A program made the translations under genes and the position numbers. From assembly GCA_002892395.1 (NCBI GenBank), contig NBBL01000002.1, positions 1-64,000 of the forward strand: a DNA stretch of 64,000 nt, read 5' to 3'. Source of the stretch: Lachnospiraceae bacterium (lineage in GTDB: Bacteria > Bacillota > Clostridia > Lachnospirales > Lachnospiraceae). Under the pieces are notes generated by a model. The model worked only from the letters and a program-made list of their open reading frames with translations. It was not told where the DNA came from and ran no database searches. Below are positions 34,671-42,323 of this stretch, piece after piece. Each line of letters starts with the position of its first letter. The stretch's first letter is position 1.

Positions 34671-35354
34671 TTAGTTTGCCACCTTCACCATACTGTGGCG
34701 CAGGACGCCGTCCTTGTAGAGATATCCCTTCTGAAGCTCTTCGACGATTACATTTTCATCCAGCGCCTTGTCCTCCACGTGCATCACTGCATTGTGGTAC
34801 GCAGGATCAAACTGCTTTCCCACCGACTCCATGGGGACAGCTCCCACCTCCTCCATGTTCTTCAGGAGCTGACGGTAAATCATTTCCATTCCGTCCGCAT
34901 ACGCCTTCGCCTCCGGAAGATCCGGCGCTGCCGCAAGGCTGCGCTCGAAATTGTCGATAACCGGAAGAAGCTTCTCCAGAACCTTCTTGGCGCCGAAATC
35001 AAGCATGGCGGTTTTTTCCTTCTCCGTCCGCTTTCTGTAATTGTCAAATTCCGCCAAATTCCGCTTCAGGCGGTCGGTGAGCTCTTCGATCTTCCGGTCT
35101 CTTGGATCCGCCTTCTTCTCCTCTTCCGGGGACGGGTCCGAAGTCTCAGCCTGCGCTGTCTCTTTCTCTTCTTTCTGTTCCGTCTCCGCCTGTTTTGCCT
35201 GCTCCTCCGATTCCTCTTCTCCTCGTTTCCGATCCGCTGCACACGCTTCCTCGGAGCCCGTCTTCTTTTCTTCCGCTGCCGCTGCCTTCATTTCGGGCTG
35301 CGCCGGATGCTTCGAGTTCCGCTCTGCCTCGTGCGCCGCCTTTCTGTCCATCAT
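34671..35354 (-). CDS. grpE: Nucleotide exchange factor GrpE
   Basis: A 227-residue GrpE that releases ADP from DnaK. The C-terminal ~150 residues are the family domain (long coiled coil LTDRLKRNLAEFDNYRKRTEKEK, then the beta domain ending VLRHSMVKVAN). The first ~75 residues are a strongly charged low-complexity tail rich in Glu, Ala and Lys, longer than usual. Second gene of the hrcA operon, 117 bp after hrcA. Confidence 0.96.
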   Translation of the reverse strand: MMDRKAAHEAERNSKHPAQPEMKAAAAEEKKTGSEEACAADRKRGEEESEEQAKQAETEQKEEKETAQAETSDPSPEEEKKADPRDRKIEELTDRLKRNLAEFDNYRKRTEKEKTAMLDFGAKKVLEKLLPVIDNFERSLAAAPDLPEAKAYADGMEMIYRQLLKNMEEVGAVPMESVGKQFDPAYHNAVMHVEDKALDENVIVEELQKGYLYKDGVLRHSMVKVAN

Positions 35355-35397
35355 CTTCCGTATCTCCTCTCTTTATGCCTTTCGTCTCTACTTCAGT

Positions 35398-35450
35398 CGG
35401 CTTCCCGTTCCCGCCGGTTTCCTATTCTGCCCGGCTTCCCGTTCCCGCCG
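35398..35450. repeat. 19-bp direct repeat between hrcA and grpE
   Basis: CGGCTTCCCGTTCCCGCCG occurs identically at 35398-35416 and 35432-35450. A near-identical core (CGGCTTCCCGTTCCGCCG) reappears in the repeats at 44530-44547. Confidence 0.8.
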
Positions 35451-35471
35451 ACCGATCCGCTTTCCTTCCGG

Positions 35472-36509
35472 CTAGCTCCCTTCTCTTCCAAAGGTTTCAT
35501 CCAGCTGATGCATCAGTGTTCGCAAGGTGGAAAGCACCTTCTCGTAATCCATGCGCTTCGGTCCCACAATGCCGATCGTTCCCCGCAGACCACTTCCCAG
35601 ATCATAATTTGCCGTCACAATGCTGCAATCGTTCATCTCCGGCACCGGAGACTCCTTTCCGATGAATACCCGGATGCTTTTGTCCTCCTCGCTCAGCTCA
35701 CTGACCTCATGAAAGATCTCTCTCAGCTTCTCCTTCTTCTCGAAGGTGTCAATGATGCGGCTTGCGCTTTCTCCGTCCGTCAGCTCCGGATACTTAAACA
35801 CATTCGTCGCTCCGCTCGTGTAGATCTGCAAATCCTCATCATTGGAGAACGCCTCGGACAGCTCCTTCAGGATGTTCTCGATCAGATCCCTGTGCTCTCC
35901 CGCATCCTTTTTCAGCTGCTGCACCACGCCCAGATTGATTTCATGAATTGAAAGACCGTTCAACGTGGTATTCAGGAGAATGTTCAGATTCAGCAGCTCC
36001 CGGTCTGTCATTTCATTCTCAATCGGGATAATCTTATTGCTGATGATATTTCCCTCCACGACGATCACCGCCAGCAGACGATGTCCGTCCATTCTGGAAA
36101 GCTGCAACAGCTTAAGCTTCGCCTCGTGTGCACTGGGGCTGCTGATCATGGCCGCATAATTCGTGTTGGATGCGATCAGTCTCGCCATGCGTTTCAGCAC
36201 GATCTCCAGCCGATCTACCCGCTGAAACATTTGATCCTTGATTTCCTTGACCTCTGCCTGCGTCTCCTTCAAAATCTCATCTACATAGAAGCGATACCCC
36301 TGATCCGAAGGAATGCGCCCCGCAGAAGTGTGCGGCTGAATGAGGTAACCCATATCCTCCAGATCGCACATCTCATTTCGAATGGTCGCGCTGCTGAGCT
36401 TGCAGTCCGGGAGCTTGGAAACGGTTCTGGAACCCACCGGTTCTCCGGTCTCCATGTAGTTTTTGATCACTGCCTTTAAGATCATGATCTTTCTCTCGTC
36501 CAGATCCAT
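35472..36509 (-). CDS. hrcA: Heat-inducible transcription repressor HrcA
   Basis: A 345-residue HrcA, the repressor that binds CIRCE operators and controls dnaK/groE heat-shock genes. N-terminal winged helix (ILKAVIKNYMETGEPVGSRT, SSATIRNEMCDLEDMGYL) followed by the GAF-like regulatory domain; C-terminal GTIGIVGPKRMDYEKV is the family end motif. A CIRCE lies 21 bp upstream of the start, so it is autoregulated and the whole hrcA-grpE-dnaK-dnaJ operon is heat-inducible. Confidence 0.98.
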   Translation of the reverse strand: MDLDERKIMILKAVIKNYMETGEPVGSRTVSKLPDCKLSSATIRNEMCDLEDMGYLIQPHTSAGRIPSDQGYRFYVDEILKETQAEVKEIKDQMFQRVDRLEIVLKRMARLIASNTNYAAMISSPSAHEAKLKLLQLSRMDGHRLLAVIVVEGNIISNKIIPIENEMTDRELLNLNILLNTTLNGLSIHEINLGVVQQLKKDAGEHRDLIENILKELSEAFSNDEDLQIYTSGATNVFKYPELTDGESASRIIDTFEKKEKLREIFHEVSELSEEDKSIRVFIGKESPVPEMNDCSIVTANYDLGSGLRGTIGIVGPKRMDYEKVLSTLRTLMHQLDETFGREGS

Positions 36510-36530
36510 CTCCCTCGCTCCTTTCTTTTA

Positions 36531-36557
36531 TTAGCACTCGATTAATAAGAGTGCTAA
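36531..36557 (-). promoter_or_regulatory. CIRCE operator (HrcA binding site)
   Basis: TTAGCACTC-N9-GAGTGCTAA, a perfect consensus CIRCE, between the promoter and the hrcA start codon. Confidence 0.98.
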
Positions 36558-36571
36558 CATCTATACTGCTT

Positions 36572-36600
36572 AATATATGCTTCGGATCCCGCTTTGTCAA
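36572..36600 (-). promoter_or_regulatory. Promoter of the hrcA operon
   Basis: TTGACA (36595-36600), 17-bp spacer, TATATT (36572-36577) on the minus strand. The CIRCE begins ~15 bp downstream of the -10 box, covering the transcription start. Confidence 0.92.
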
Positions 36601-36974
36601 CACCTTTCCGCAAATTCTGCCGGAATTGCTTCCTCTTTTTTGTATTGCCAAGCGTTTCCGCCACTCCCGCTCTTCCCCTACCCCGCGGAGCTCTGTTTCT
36701 CCCGCTCCTCCCTTTCTATACCTGCGGAGCTCTGCTGCTTCTGCTCCTCCCTGCCTGCACCTGCGGAGCTCTGCCGCTCCCGTTCCTCCCTGCCTGCACC
36801 TGCGAAACCCTGCTGCTTCTGTTCTCTCTCCACACCTGCGCTGTTCCCAAAATATTTATGATTCTTACGATTCTTACAATCCGGTTCAATTTCTCCCGAT
36901 TTCTTGCTTTTACTCTCTTCCTATAGTAAAATTCTCCTTAACACATACGTAATATTTCAAGTGAAAGGAGCCCT
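36601..36974. other. Spacer with tandem repeats upstream of the first 3D-domain gene
   Basis: Apart from the 39-bp repeats (listed separately) there is a TATAGT -10-like box at 36922-36927 without a good -35, and GAAAGGAG before the next start codon. No gene is credible. Confidence 0.5.
36685..36837. repeat. Tandem 39-bp repeats, four copies
   Basis: Copies begin at 36685, 36724, 36763 and 36802 (period exactly 39 bp = 13 codons). The first three start GCGGAGCTCTG and share GCTCCTCCCTGCCTGCACCT-like ends; the fourth is more diverged and 3 bp shorter. All three plus-strand frames stay open through them. Confidence 0.9.
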
Positions 36975-37484
36975 ATGAGACATATTCCTTCATGCCTGTT
37001 GCTGGCATTCGCCGCCGCACTTTTTTTCAGCACACCGGCTCAGGCGGCTCGCGTCATTCATACCGGTACTGCCTCTGTCGCCGCGGACGAACTGTCCGGA
37101 ACCCCGACGGGTGCGGCTCCGTCCTCCTGCTGCGCGCGCCTGGAAGCTCCTCCCGCAGAGAAACTCGTGGAAACCGATGCCATGGCGCCCTCAGGCGATA
37201 TTGTGGTTCAGGGAACTCTCCTCGGCAGCTTCAAAACCACCGGCTACAGCAATCCTGACGGAAATGCCAGCGCCGATGGCAGCATGCCCCGGGCCGGACA
37301 CACGGTGGCTACCGACTGGTCCGTCATTCCCCGGGGCAGCAAGCTTCGCTTTGGCGGAAGTAACCTGATATACACCGTGGAGGACACCGGCGTCCATGGC
37401 GCGGTGGTCGATGTTTATTACGGCAGCAACGCCGAAGCTTCTGCACACGGCGTGCAGTATCAGGATGTCTATCTGATCCGCTGA
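36975..37484 (+). CDS. Secreted 3D-domain protein
   Basis: A 169-residue exported protein: signal peptide at about 1-24 (LLLAFAAALFFSTPAQA), a ~50-residue linker, and a C-terminal 3D domain (about 85-169) with the three conserved aspartates pattern (FKTTGYSNPDG, then VATDWSVIPRGSKLRFG, VEDTGVHGAVVDVYYG). The 3D domain is the catalytic double-psi beta-barrel found in MltA-like and Rpf/YabE-type wall hydrolases. There are no binding modules. GAAAGGAG precedes the ATG, and a strong terminator follows. Confidence 0.88.
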   Translation: MRHIPSCLLLAFAAALFFSTPAQAARVIHTGTASVAADELSGTPTGAAPSSCCARLEAPPAEKLVETDAMAPSGDIVVQGTLLGSFKTTGYSNPDGNASADGSMPRAGHTVATDWSVIPRGSKLRFGGSNLIYTVEDTGVHGAVVDVYYGSNAEASAHGVQYQDVYLIR

Positions 37485-37580
37485 GGACATTTACTTTCTC
37501 CTGATTTCTCCCGCGCCCTCCGGCATCGCCCGGAGCTGGGCACGATTCAGGACCTCCCAAATCCATACGGAAATCGCAAA

Positions 37581-37615
37581 AAAACGGGTCTCCATCCCCA
37601 TGGAGACCCGTTTTT
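37581..37615 (+). terminator. Terminator of the first 3D-domain gene
   Basis: CGGGTCTCCAT-CCCC-ATGGAGACCCG with flanking A4 and T5. Confidence 0.95.
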
Positions 37616-37670
37616 AATGTCTTTTTTTAGCTGATTCTCCCACTTTTCAGCTTATTTTCTCATTTTTTAC

Positions 37671-37698
37671 TTGACAGCTGCAGGTTTCGTGGTACTAT
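37671..37698 (+). promoter_or_regulatory. Promoter of the second 3D-domain gene
   Basis: TTGACA (37671-37676), 16-bp spacer, TACTAT (37693-37698). Confidence 0.75.
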
Positions 37699-37742
37699 GT
37701 TGGTAAAAAAATATTACATAAATGTTAAGAGGTATTAAGGAA

Positions 37743-38492
37743 ATGCTCAAGCTTCTGTTGCCGTTTCAAAAGGCAGCCATCCTTCAAAAGACAGTCATCT
37801 ATCTCGCTGTCTTACTGCTGATTTGTTCTCCTTTGTCCTTTTTGAATACACCGATCAAAATCTATGCCGCCAACGGGAAAGCGAATGCGGTGCAAAAACC
37901 GCAGCTGTCCGCCGCCCAGCCCCTCCGGATTCACACGGCGCCGCCGAACGGGGAAGGGAGCCGCGGCACCGCGACTGCAGAGACAGAGGACGCCCTCTCG
38001 CTTCCTCTCATTCAGGACGCCAAGAGAACCGCACAGACGACCCTGATGGAAAAACGAGAACAGCTGGATCGGGAGTGGCTCACACTGAAGCAATCACAGC
38101 AAAAGCAGGAGGCCCTTGCGGCAGCAGAGCAAAAAACAGAGCAAGCAGCAGCCTCCGCCAAAAACGCCCGGGCATCCTCCGGCGCTTCTTCCTCCGAGAC
38201 GCTTCGTTCCCTCGGAACCTTCAAGCTGACGGCCTACTGCCCCTGCTACCACTGCTCCAGCGGTTGGGGACGAATGACCAGTTCAGGTAAGACGGCGCGC
38301 CCGCACCATACCATCGCGGTGGATCCCAATGTGATCGCAGAGGGCACCCGAATCCGAATCAACGGCGAAACCTATGTGGCGGAGGATGTGGGCGGCGGGG
38401 TAAAAGGCAAGCACATCGACATTTTTTACGAAAATCACAGCGACGCTCTGAATTTTGGGGTGCGCTATGCGGAGGTGTTCGTAGTCGATTAA
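37743..38492 (+). CDS. Membrane-anchored 3D-domain protein
   Basis: A 249-residue protein with one N-terminal membrane/signal segment (about residues 13-35), a linker with a predicted coiled coil rich in Gln/Lys/Glu (about 85-135), and a C-terminal 3D domain (about 160-249) that includes YCPCYHCSSGWGRMTSSG, IAVDPNVIAEGTR and EDVGGGVKGKHIDIFY. This resembles clostridial YabE/YuiC-like putative peptidoglycan lytic enzymes. The ATG at 37743 is chosen since AAGAGG and AAGG lie upstream; the ATG at 37722 lacks a ribosome-binding site. It is a distant paralogue of the preceding 3D gene. Confidence 0.87.
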   Translation: MLKLLLPFQKAAILQKTVIYLAVLLLICSPLSFLNTPIKIYAANGKANAVQKPQLSAAQPLRIHTAPPNGEGSRGTATAETEDALSLPLIQDAKRTAQTTLMEKREQLDREWLTLKQSQQKQEALAAAEQKTEQAAASAKNARASSGASSSETLRSLGTFKLTAYCPCYHCSSGWGRMTSSGKTARPHHTIAVDPNVIAEGTRIRINGETYVAEDVGGGVKGKHIDIFYENHSDALNFGVRYAEVFVVD

Positions 38493-38785
38493 GATGATAC
38501 GATTGGAAGAGTCAATGCTATCATCACCCCTCTCGTAAGGAATGGGCAGTCACTTCCTTTACGGAGAAGCAGTGCAAAAGAAACTGGGATGTTCAAAGGT
38601 TACAGCAGAGAACATCATCCTGAAGCCTAAACTTCTCAAGAAGTAACCATCATTCATGCACGGCCCGCCAGAGGAAGATCACAACGGAACGATTGAAACC
38701 AGAGATGGAATCTCCGTATACAAAAAGTCTCGAGCGTGCTTCCATGCGCCTAAGAGAAAAATGGATTATCCAGCTGCGCCTCACT
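38493..38785. other. Gene-free stretch, possibly degenerate coding DNA
   Basis: 293 bp between a 3D gene and the toxin gene. Short peptides in different frames (for example AIITPLVRNGQS near 38516) have the look of a decayed transposase of the IS30 kind, but no frame is long and no ends are visible. No terminator for the 3D gene is seen. Confidence 0.3.
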
Positions 38786-39067
38786 TTAAAATAAATCGCT
38801 ATGTGTCCCGGTTCTATACAATAACAGCACCAGCTCGCTTTCCGCAATTTTATAAACCAACAACCAGTCTGGCTGAATATGACATTCTCTTGTTCCCTTG
38901 TAATTTCTCGAATTGATCAGATCATGATCTCTGTATTTTTCCGGAAGAACCTCTCCGTTTGCGAGCATGGTCACAACTTTTCTGAGCTCTTCCATGTCGC
39001 ATCCTCTCTTAACAGCCAGTTTAAAGTCTTTCTTGAATTGTGTCGTTCGTTCAATTTCGTACTTCAT
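38786..39067 (-). CDS. yafQ: YafQ-type mRNA interferase toxin
   Basis: A 93-residue RelE-superfamily toxin of the YafQ subgroup, which cuts mRNA on the ribosome. The catalytic residues known for E. coli YafQ are conserved in place: His in RDHDL, CHIQPDWLLVY (His, Asp, Trp) and the C-terminal GTHSDLF (His). Its start overlaps the dinJ stop by one base, so it is translationally coupled to its antitoxin, as usual for such pairs. Confidence 0.93.
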   Translation of the reverse strand: MKYEIERTTQFKKDFKLAVKRGCDMEELRKVVTMLANGEVLPEKYRDHDLINSRNYKGTRECHIQPDWLLVYKIAESELVLLLYRTGTHSDLF

Positions 39068-39345
39068 CAGGCATTTAACTCTGCAAACAATTCATCAATG
39101 CTGGAAAATTTTCTTGTGTTTGGATCCTTCAGCATCTGCTCAGCTTCTTCCATTGCCGCATAAGTAACTGCATTCGGCTCATCAGCCTTGACATCAAAAG
39201 GCAATCCATGACACCTGAGCGCCTGTCTGTAGAAAATTCCGGTCGCCGTACTTAAATCAAGTCCCAGGGACTTGAATAGACTCGACGCCTCCTTTTTCAA
39301 TTCAGGATCAATCCGGATTGTCATATTACTCTTTGTTACTGCCAT
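39067..39345 (-). CDS. dinJ: RelB/DinJ family antitoxin
   Basis: A 92-residue antitoxin. The N-terminal ribbon-helix-helix DNA-binding part (TIRIDPELKKEASSLFKSLG) is followed by LDLSTATGIFYRQALRCHGLPFDV, the DinJ hallmark; the acidic C-terminus should wrap the toxin. A GGAG site precedes the ATG. The operon should be autoregulated by the DinJ-YafQ complex at the 11-bp direct repeats upstream. Confidence 0.94.
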   Translation of the reverse strand: MAVTKSNMTIRIDPELKKEASSLFKSLGLDLSTATGIFYRQALRCHGLPFDVKADEPNAVTYAAMEEAEQMLKDPNTRKFSSIDELFAELNA

Positions 39346-39392
39346 ATCACGTCATCTCCTTTACCTCTGTGTTTTCCCTGTTCATTAAAATT

Positions 39393-39401
39393 ATTATATC
39401 A
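39393..39401 (-). promoter_or_regulatory. Extended -10 promoter of dinJ-yafQ
   Basis: TGATATAAT on the minus strand (TATAAT at 39393-39398). The -35 region is poor, as expected for an extended -10 promoter. Confidence 0.6.
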
Positions 39402-39411
39402 TGAATTATTT

Positions 39412-39433
39412 GCATTGCACACGCATTGAACAC
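39412..39433. promoter_or_regulatory. 11-bp direct repeats, likely DinJ-YafQ operator
   Basis: GCATTGCACAC and GCATTGAACAC lie head to tail (one mismatch), spaced by one helical turn and covering the -35 region of the dinJ promoter. Confidence 0.5.
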
Positions 39434-39511
39434 ATATTCATTTATACAGCCTGTCGGCAGAAATGCCACAATAGGCCATTTCCCCTTGGGTACTAAACCG
39501 GCAGCCCGGGC

Positions 39512-40702
39512 CTATGCCTCCGTTCGGAGCACGCAGTCGTGCTCTCCGTTTTTCTCCAACAGGATGCTGACAATGCGGAGCAGCATCGTGTCTCCCAAAA
39601 CCTCCCGGCTCCTTTCAAAATTCCGCCACACCACTTCAATGGGCTCTCCGTACCCATGCTTTCCAAAGCCTCCCCGCAGTACATCACAAAACCCATCCAG
39701 ATTATGTCCGGAGCGCACCTTTCCCCCGCTCTCGTCTGTCATGATCCGCGAAATCTCCGTGTAAAATCCTTCCAAATCGTCAAAATTTTCCCCATCCAGT
39801 ACATATCTTCTGCGCCCCGATGCCGCCTCTCTTGCGCGATCGCTGATCAGACCGCCCCTCTGCAGCCGGTTGGTCAGCATGCACAAGGCCCGCTCAAATT
39901 TGACGCCGTACCAATGCGCCGGATCTCCCTCCGTCTGAAGCAGACTTTCCACCACAAAATCCGCGGCGAGAGATGCCGCCTGATACGGGTCCAGCCCCTG
40001 CATCCACGCACCGGTGAATACCGCCGCAAAGCAATCCCCGGTTCCGTGACTGCTCCGGGCGATTTTTTTTGTGAAGCAGAAACGAAGGGTCTCCTCCTTC
40101 GCGTCGTAGACCGCATTTCCCAGTGTGCCGGGTTCCAGGCTGATTCCCTTCAGAATCACGGTGCCTGCGCCAAGCTGCGCCAGATCCTCCACCAGCTCTC
40201 GCACCCTTCGCTCTGTCTGCACCTCTGCAGGATCATCCCGACCGGTCATCAGACACGCCTCCGTCAGGTTCGGAAGTATGATGTCCGCCGTGCCGCAAAG
40301 CTCCGCCATCCGCCGGACAAACGGCATATCAAAGCCCCGATACAGCCTTCCGTGATCTGCCATTGCCGGATCGACAATGGCAATTCCGCCGTGCCGCAGC
40401 CTGGTTTTCATCGCCTCCCTCACCAGCGCAATTTGCCGGATGCTCCCGAGATAGCCGCTGTAAATCCCATCAAAAAAGATGCTCTCCTCCTCCCATCGGC
40501 GAAGAATCCCCGGAATATCCTCTGTCAAATCTCGAAATGTGAAGCCGTGAAACCCCTCCCCTGTGTGATTTGACAAGACGGCAGACGGCAGTACACAAGT
40601 CTCCACGCCGCAGGCCGACAGAATCGGGCTCGCCACGGTGAGAGAACACTGCCCCACACAAGAAATATCCTGAATTGTCAATACTCTTCGATCGCTTCTC
40701 AT
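39512..40702 (-). CDS. Pyridoxal kinase fused to a barstar-like domain
   Basis: A 396-residue fusion. Residues ~1-285 are a ribokinase-fold pyridoxine/pyridoxamine kinase of the Firmicute PdxY type (VLTIQDISCVGQCSLTVA at the start, TADIILPNLTEA in the middle, and the catalytic anion hole SSHGTGDCFAAVFTG), which phosphorylates B6 vitamers. Residues ~300-396 match the barstar (RNase inhibitor) family: YVLDGENFDDLEGFYTEI, SGHNLDGFCDVLRGGFG and GEPIEVVWRNFERSR. The frame is continuous through a short linker (about 286-299). The start has GGAGG upstream. Barstars normally stand alone as immunity proteins; I know of no reason for this union. Both halves look complete. Confidence 0.85.
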   Translation of the reverse strand: MRSDRRVLTIQDISCVGQCSLTVASPILSACGVETCVLPSAVLSNHTGEGFHGFTFRDLTEDIPGILRRWEEESIFFDGIYSGYLGSIRQIALVREAMKTRLRHGGIAIVDPAMADHGRLYRGFDMPFVRRMAELCGTADIILPNLTEACLMTGRDDPAEVQTERRVRELVEDLAQLGAGTVILKGISLEPGTLGNAVYDAKEETLRFCFTKKIARSSHGTGDCFAAVFTGAWMQGLDPYQAASLAADFVVESLLQTEGDPAHWYGVKFERALCMLTNRLQRGGLISDRAREAASGRRRYVLDGENFDDLEGFYTEISRIMTDESGGKVRSGHNLDGFCDVLRGGFGKHGYGEPIEVVWRNFERSREVLGDTMLLRIVSILLEKNGEHDCVLRTEA

Positions 40703-40937
40703 CCGGTTCCCTCCGCCCGTATTGTTTTTATCCGGATATTTGCTTCCGGATCCATGGATTCTCAGCACAGTACAAAAAGCCATTTCGCAGAAACCTTGCA
40801 ATCCGCCCGGATTCCTGCTATCCTCTACAGACATTGACCCCTTCCGGATTTCGGCTTCCTTCGTCGGGATCCGGCTTGTTCCGGGTTCCCCTCTCACCTT
40901 AGAGCCCCCTAAGAAGCCTTCGCTTCAGGAGAATATC

Positions 40938-42323
40938 ATGTCTGAGCCGTCAGAACAAGCGGTACAAAAAGAAAATAAAATGGGGCGCCAACCGATCGGA
41001 AGGCTCCTTTTTTCCATGTCTGTTCCCATGATGATTTCCATGCTGGTACAGGCGCTGTACAACACCGTGGATTCCATCTTTGTGTCCATGATCAGCGAAT
41101 CTGCCCTGACTGCAGTCAGTCTTGCATTTCCGATTCAGGCGCTGATGATCTCCTGCAGCGTCGGTCTCGGCGTGGGTATCAACGCCTGCCTGTCCCGCGC
41201 CCTGGGAGAACGGAACGTTCAAAAAGTCAACAAAACAGCTGCGAATGGTCTGTTTCTTGAGCTGCTTTTTATGCTGGCGTTCCTCCTGATCGGCCTCTTT
41301 GCCACCGTTCCCTTCCTCCTGGCCCAGACCCGGGACCCTGAAATTCTGAGAAACGGAACCGTCTATATGAAGATCATCTGCTGCTGCTCTCTGGGCATTT
41401 TCACTGAAATCACCTTTGAACGCATCCTGATGTCCACGGGAAACACCCTGCTCTCCATGACCTCGCAGCTCTCCGGCGCCCTGTTCAACATCCTGATGGA
41501 CCCGATTCTCATCTTCGGTCTCTTCGGTGCTCCGCGGCTGGGAATGGCAGGCGCTGCAGTGGCTACCGTACTCGGTCAGCACCTGGCTGCCGCAGTCGCC
41601 GTTTTTCTGAACCACAAATACAACCCGGAGGTGCATCTCACGCTGCGCAGCTTTCTCCCGGATCCCGGCATCATCCGCAGCATCTGCTCCGTGGGGATTC
41701 CCTCTGTGATCATGCAGGCCATCGGCTCTGTCATGGTCTATGTGATGAACCGAATCCTGATCTCCTTTACTCCCACTGCCACCGCCGTATTCGGCATCTT
41801 TTTCAAAATCAACAGCATGATCTTCATGCCGGTCTTCGGACTCAACAACGGCAGTGTTCCTATCATTGCCTTTAACTACGGCGCAAGAAAGCAAAGCCGC
41901 ATCCTGGAAACCATGCGGCTCTCCTTCCTCACTGCTGTTTCCATCATGACATTCGGATGTCTCCTGTTTGAAGGGATCCCTCAGCACTTCTTTGCCCTCT
42001 TCCACGCCTCAGACGCCATGCTCGCCATCGGAATCCCTGCCTTTCGCATCATTGGACTCGGCTTCCCCTTAGCGGGCTTTTCCATCGCCTGCAGCTCCGT
42101 CTTTCAGGCCTTGGGCAAGGGTGTCTACAGTATGATTGTCTCAATTTGCCGACAGCTTCTCGTGCTGCTCCCCGCTGCCTATCTTCTGTCAAGAAGCGGC
42201 GTCCTTTCACGGGTCTGGTGGGCATTCAGCATCGCAGAGGGCGCTGCCTTTCTGCTCTCCGCCTTCTTCCTATGGAAGGTTTATCATCACATTCTTTTGC
42301 CGCTGGAAGAGGAAAGGCCGTGA
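40938..42323 (+). CDS. MATE family efflux transporter
   Basis: A 461-residue multidrug and toxin extrusion exporter with 12 expected membrane segments, exchanging cationic compounds for Na+ or H+. Two MatE halves are visible (PIGRLLFSMSVPMMISMLVQALYNTVDSIFVS at the start; a second half from about residue 240 with PSVIMQAIGSVMVYVMNRIL). The start at 40938 follows GGAGAATATC. Its 3' end overlaps the convergent kinase gene by 37 bp. Substrate unknown. Confidence 0.93.
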   Translation: MSEPSEQAVQKENKMGRQPIGRLLFSMSVPMMISMLVQALYNTVDSIFVSMISESALTAVSLAFPIQALMISCSVGLGVGINACLSRALGERNVQKVNKTAANGLFLELLFMLAFLLIGLFATVPFLLAQTRDPEILRNGTVYMKIICCCSLGIFTEITFERILMSTGNTLLSMTSQLSGALFNILMDPILIFGLFGAPRLGMAGAAVATVLGQHLAAAVAVFLNHKYNPEVHLTLRSFLPDPGIIRSICSVGIPSVIMQAIGSVMVYVMNRILISFTPTATAVFGIFFKINSMIFMPVFGLNNGSVPIIAFNYGARKQSRILETMRLSFLTAVSIMTFGCLLFEGIPQHFFALFHASDAMLAIGIPAFRIIGLGFPLAGFSIACSSVFQALGKGVYSMIVSICRQLLVLLPAAYLLSRSGVLSRVWWAFSIAEGAAFLLSAFFLWKVYHHILLPLEEERP

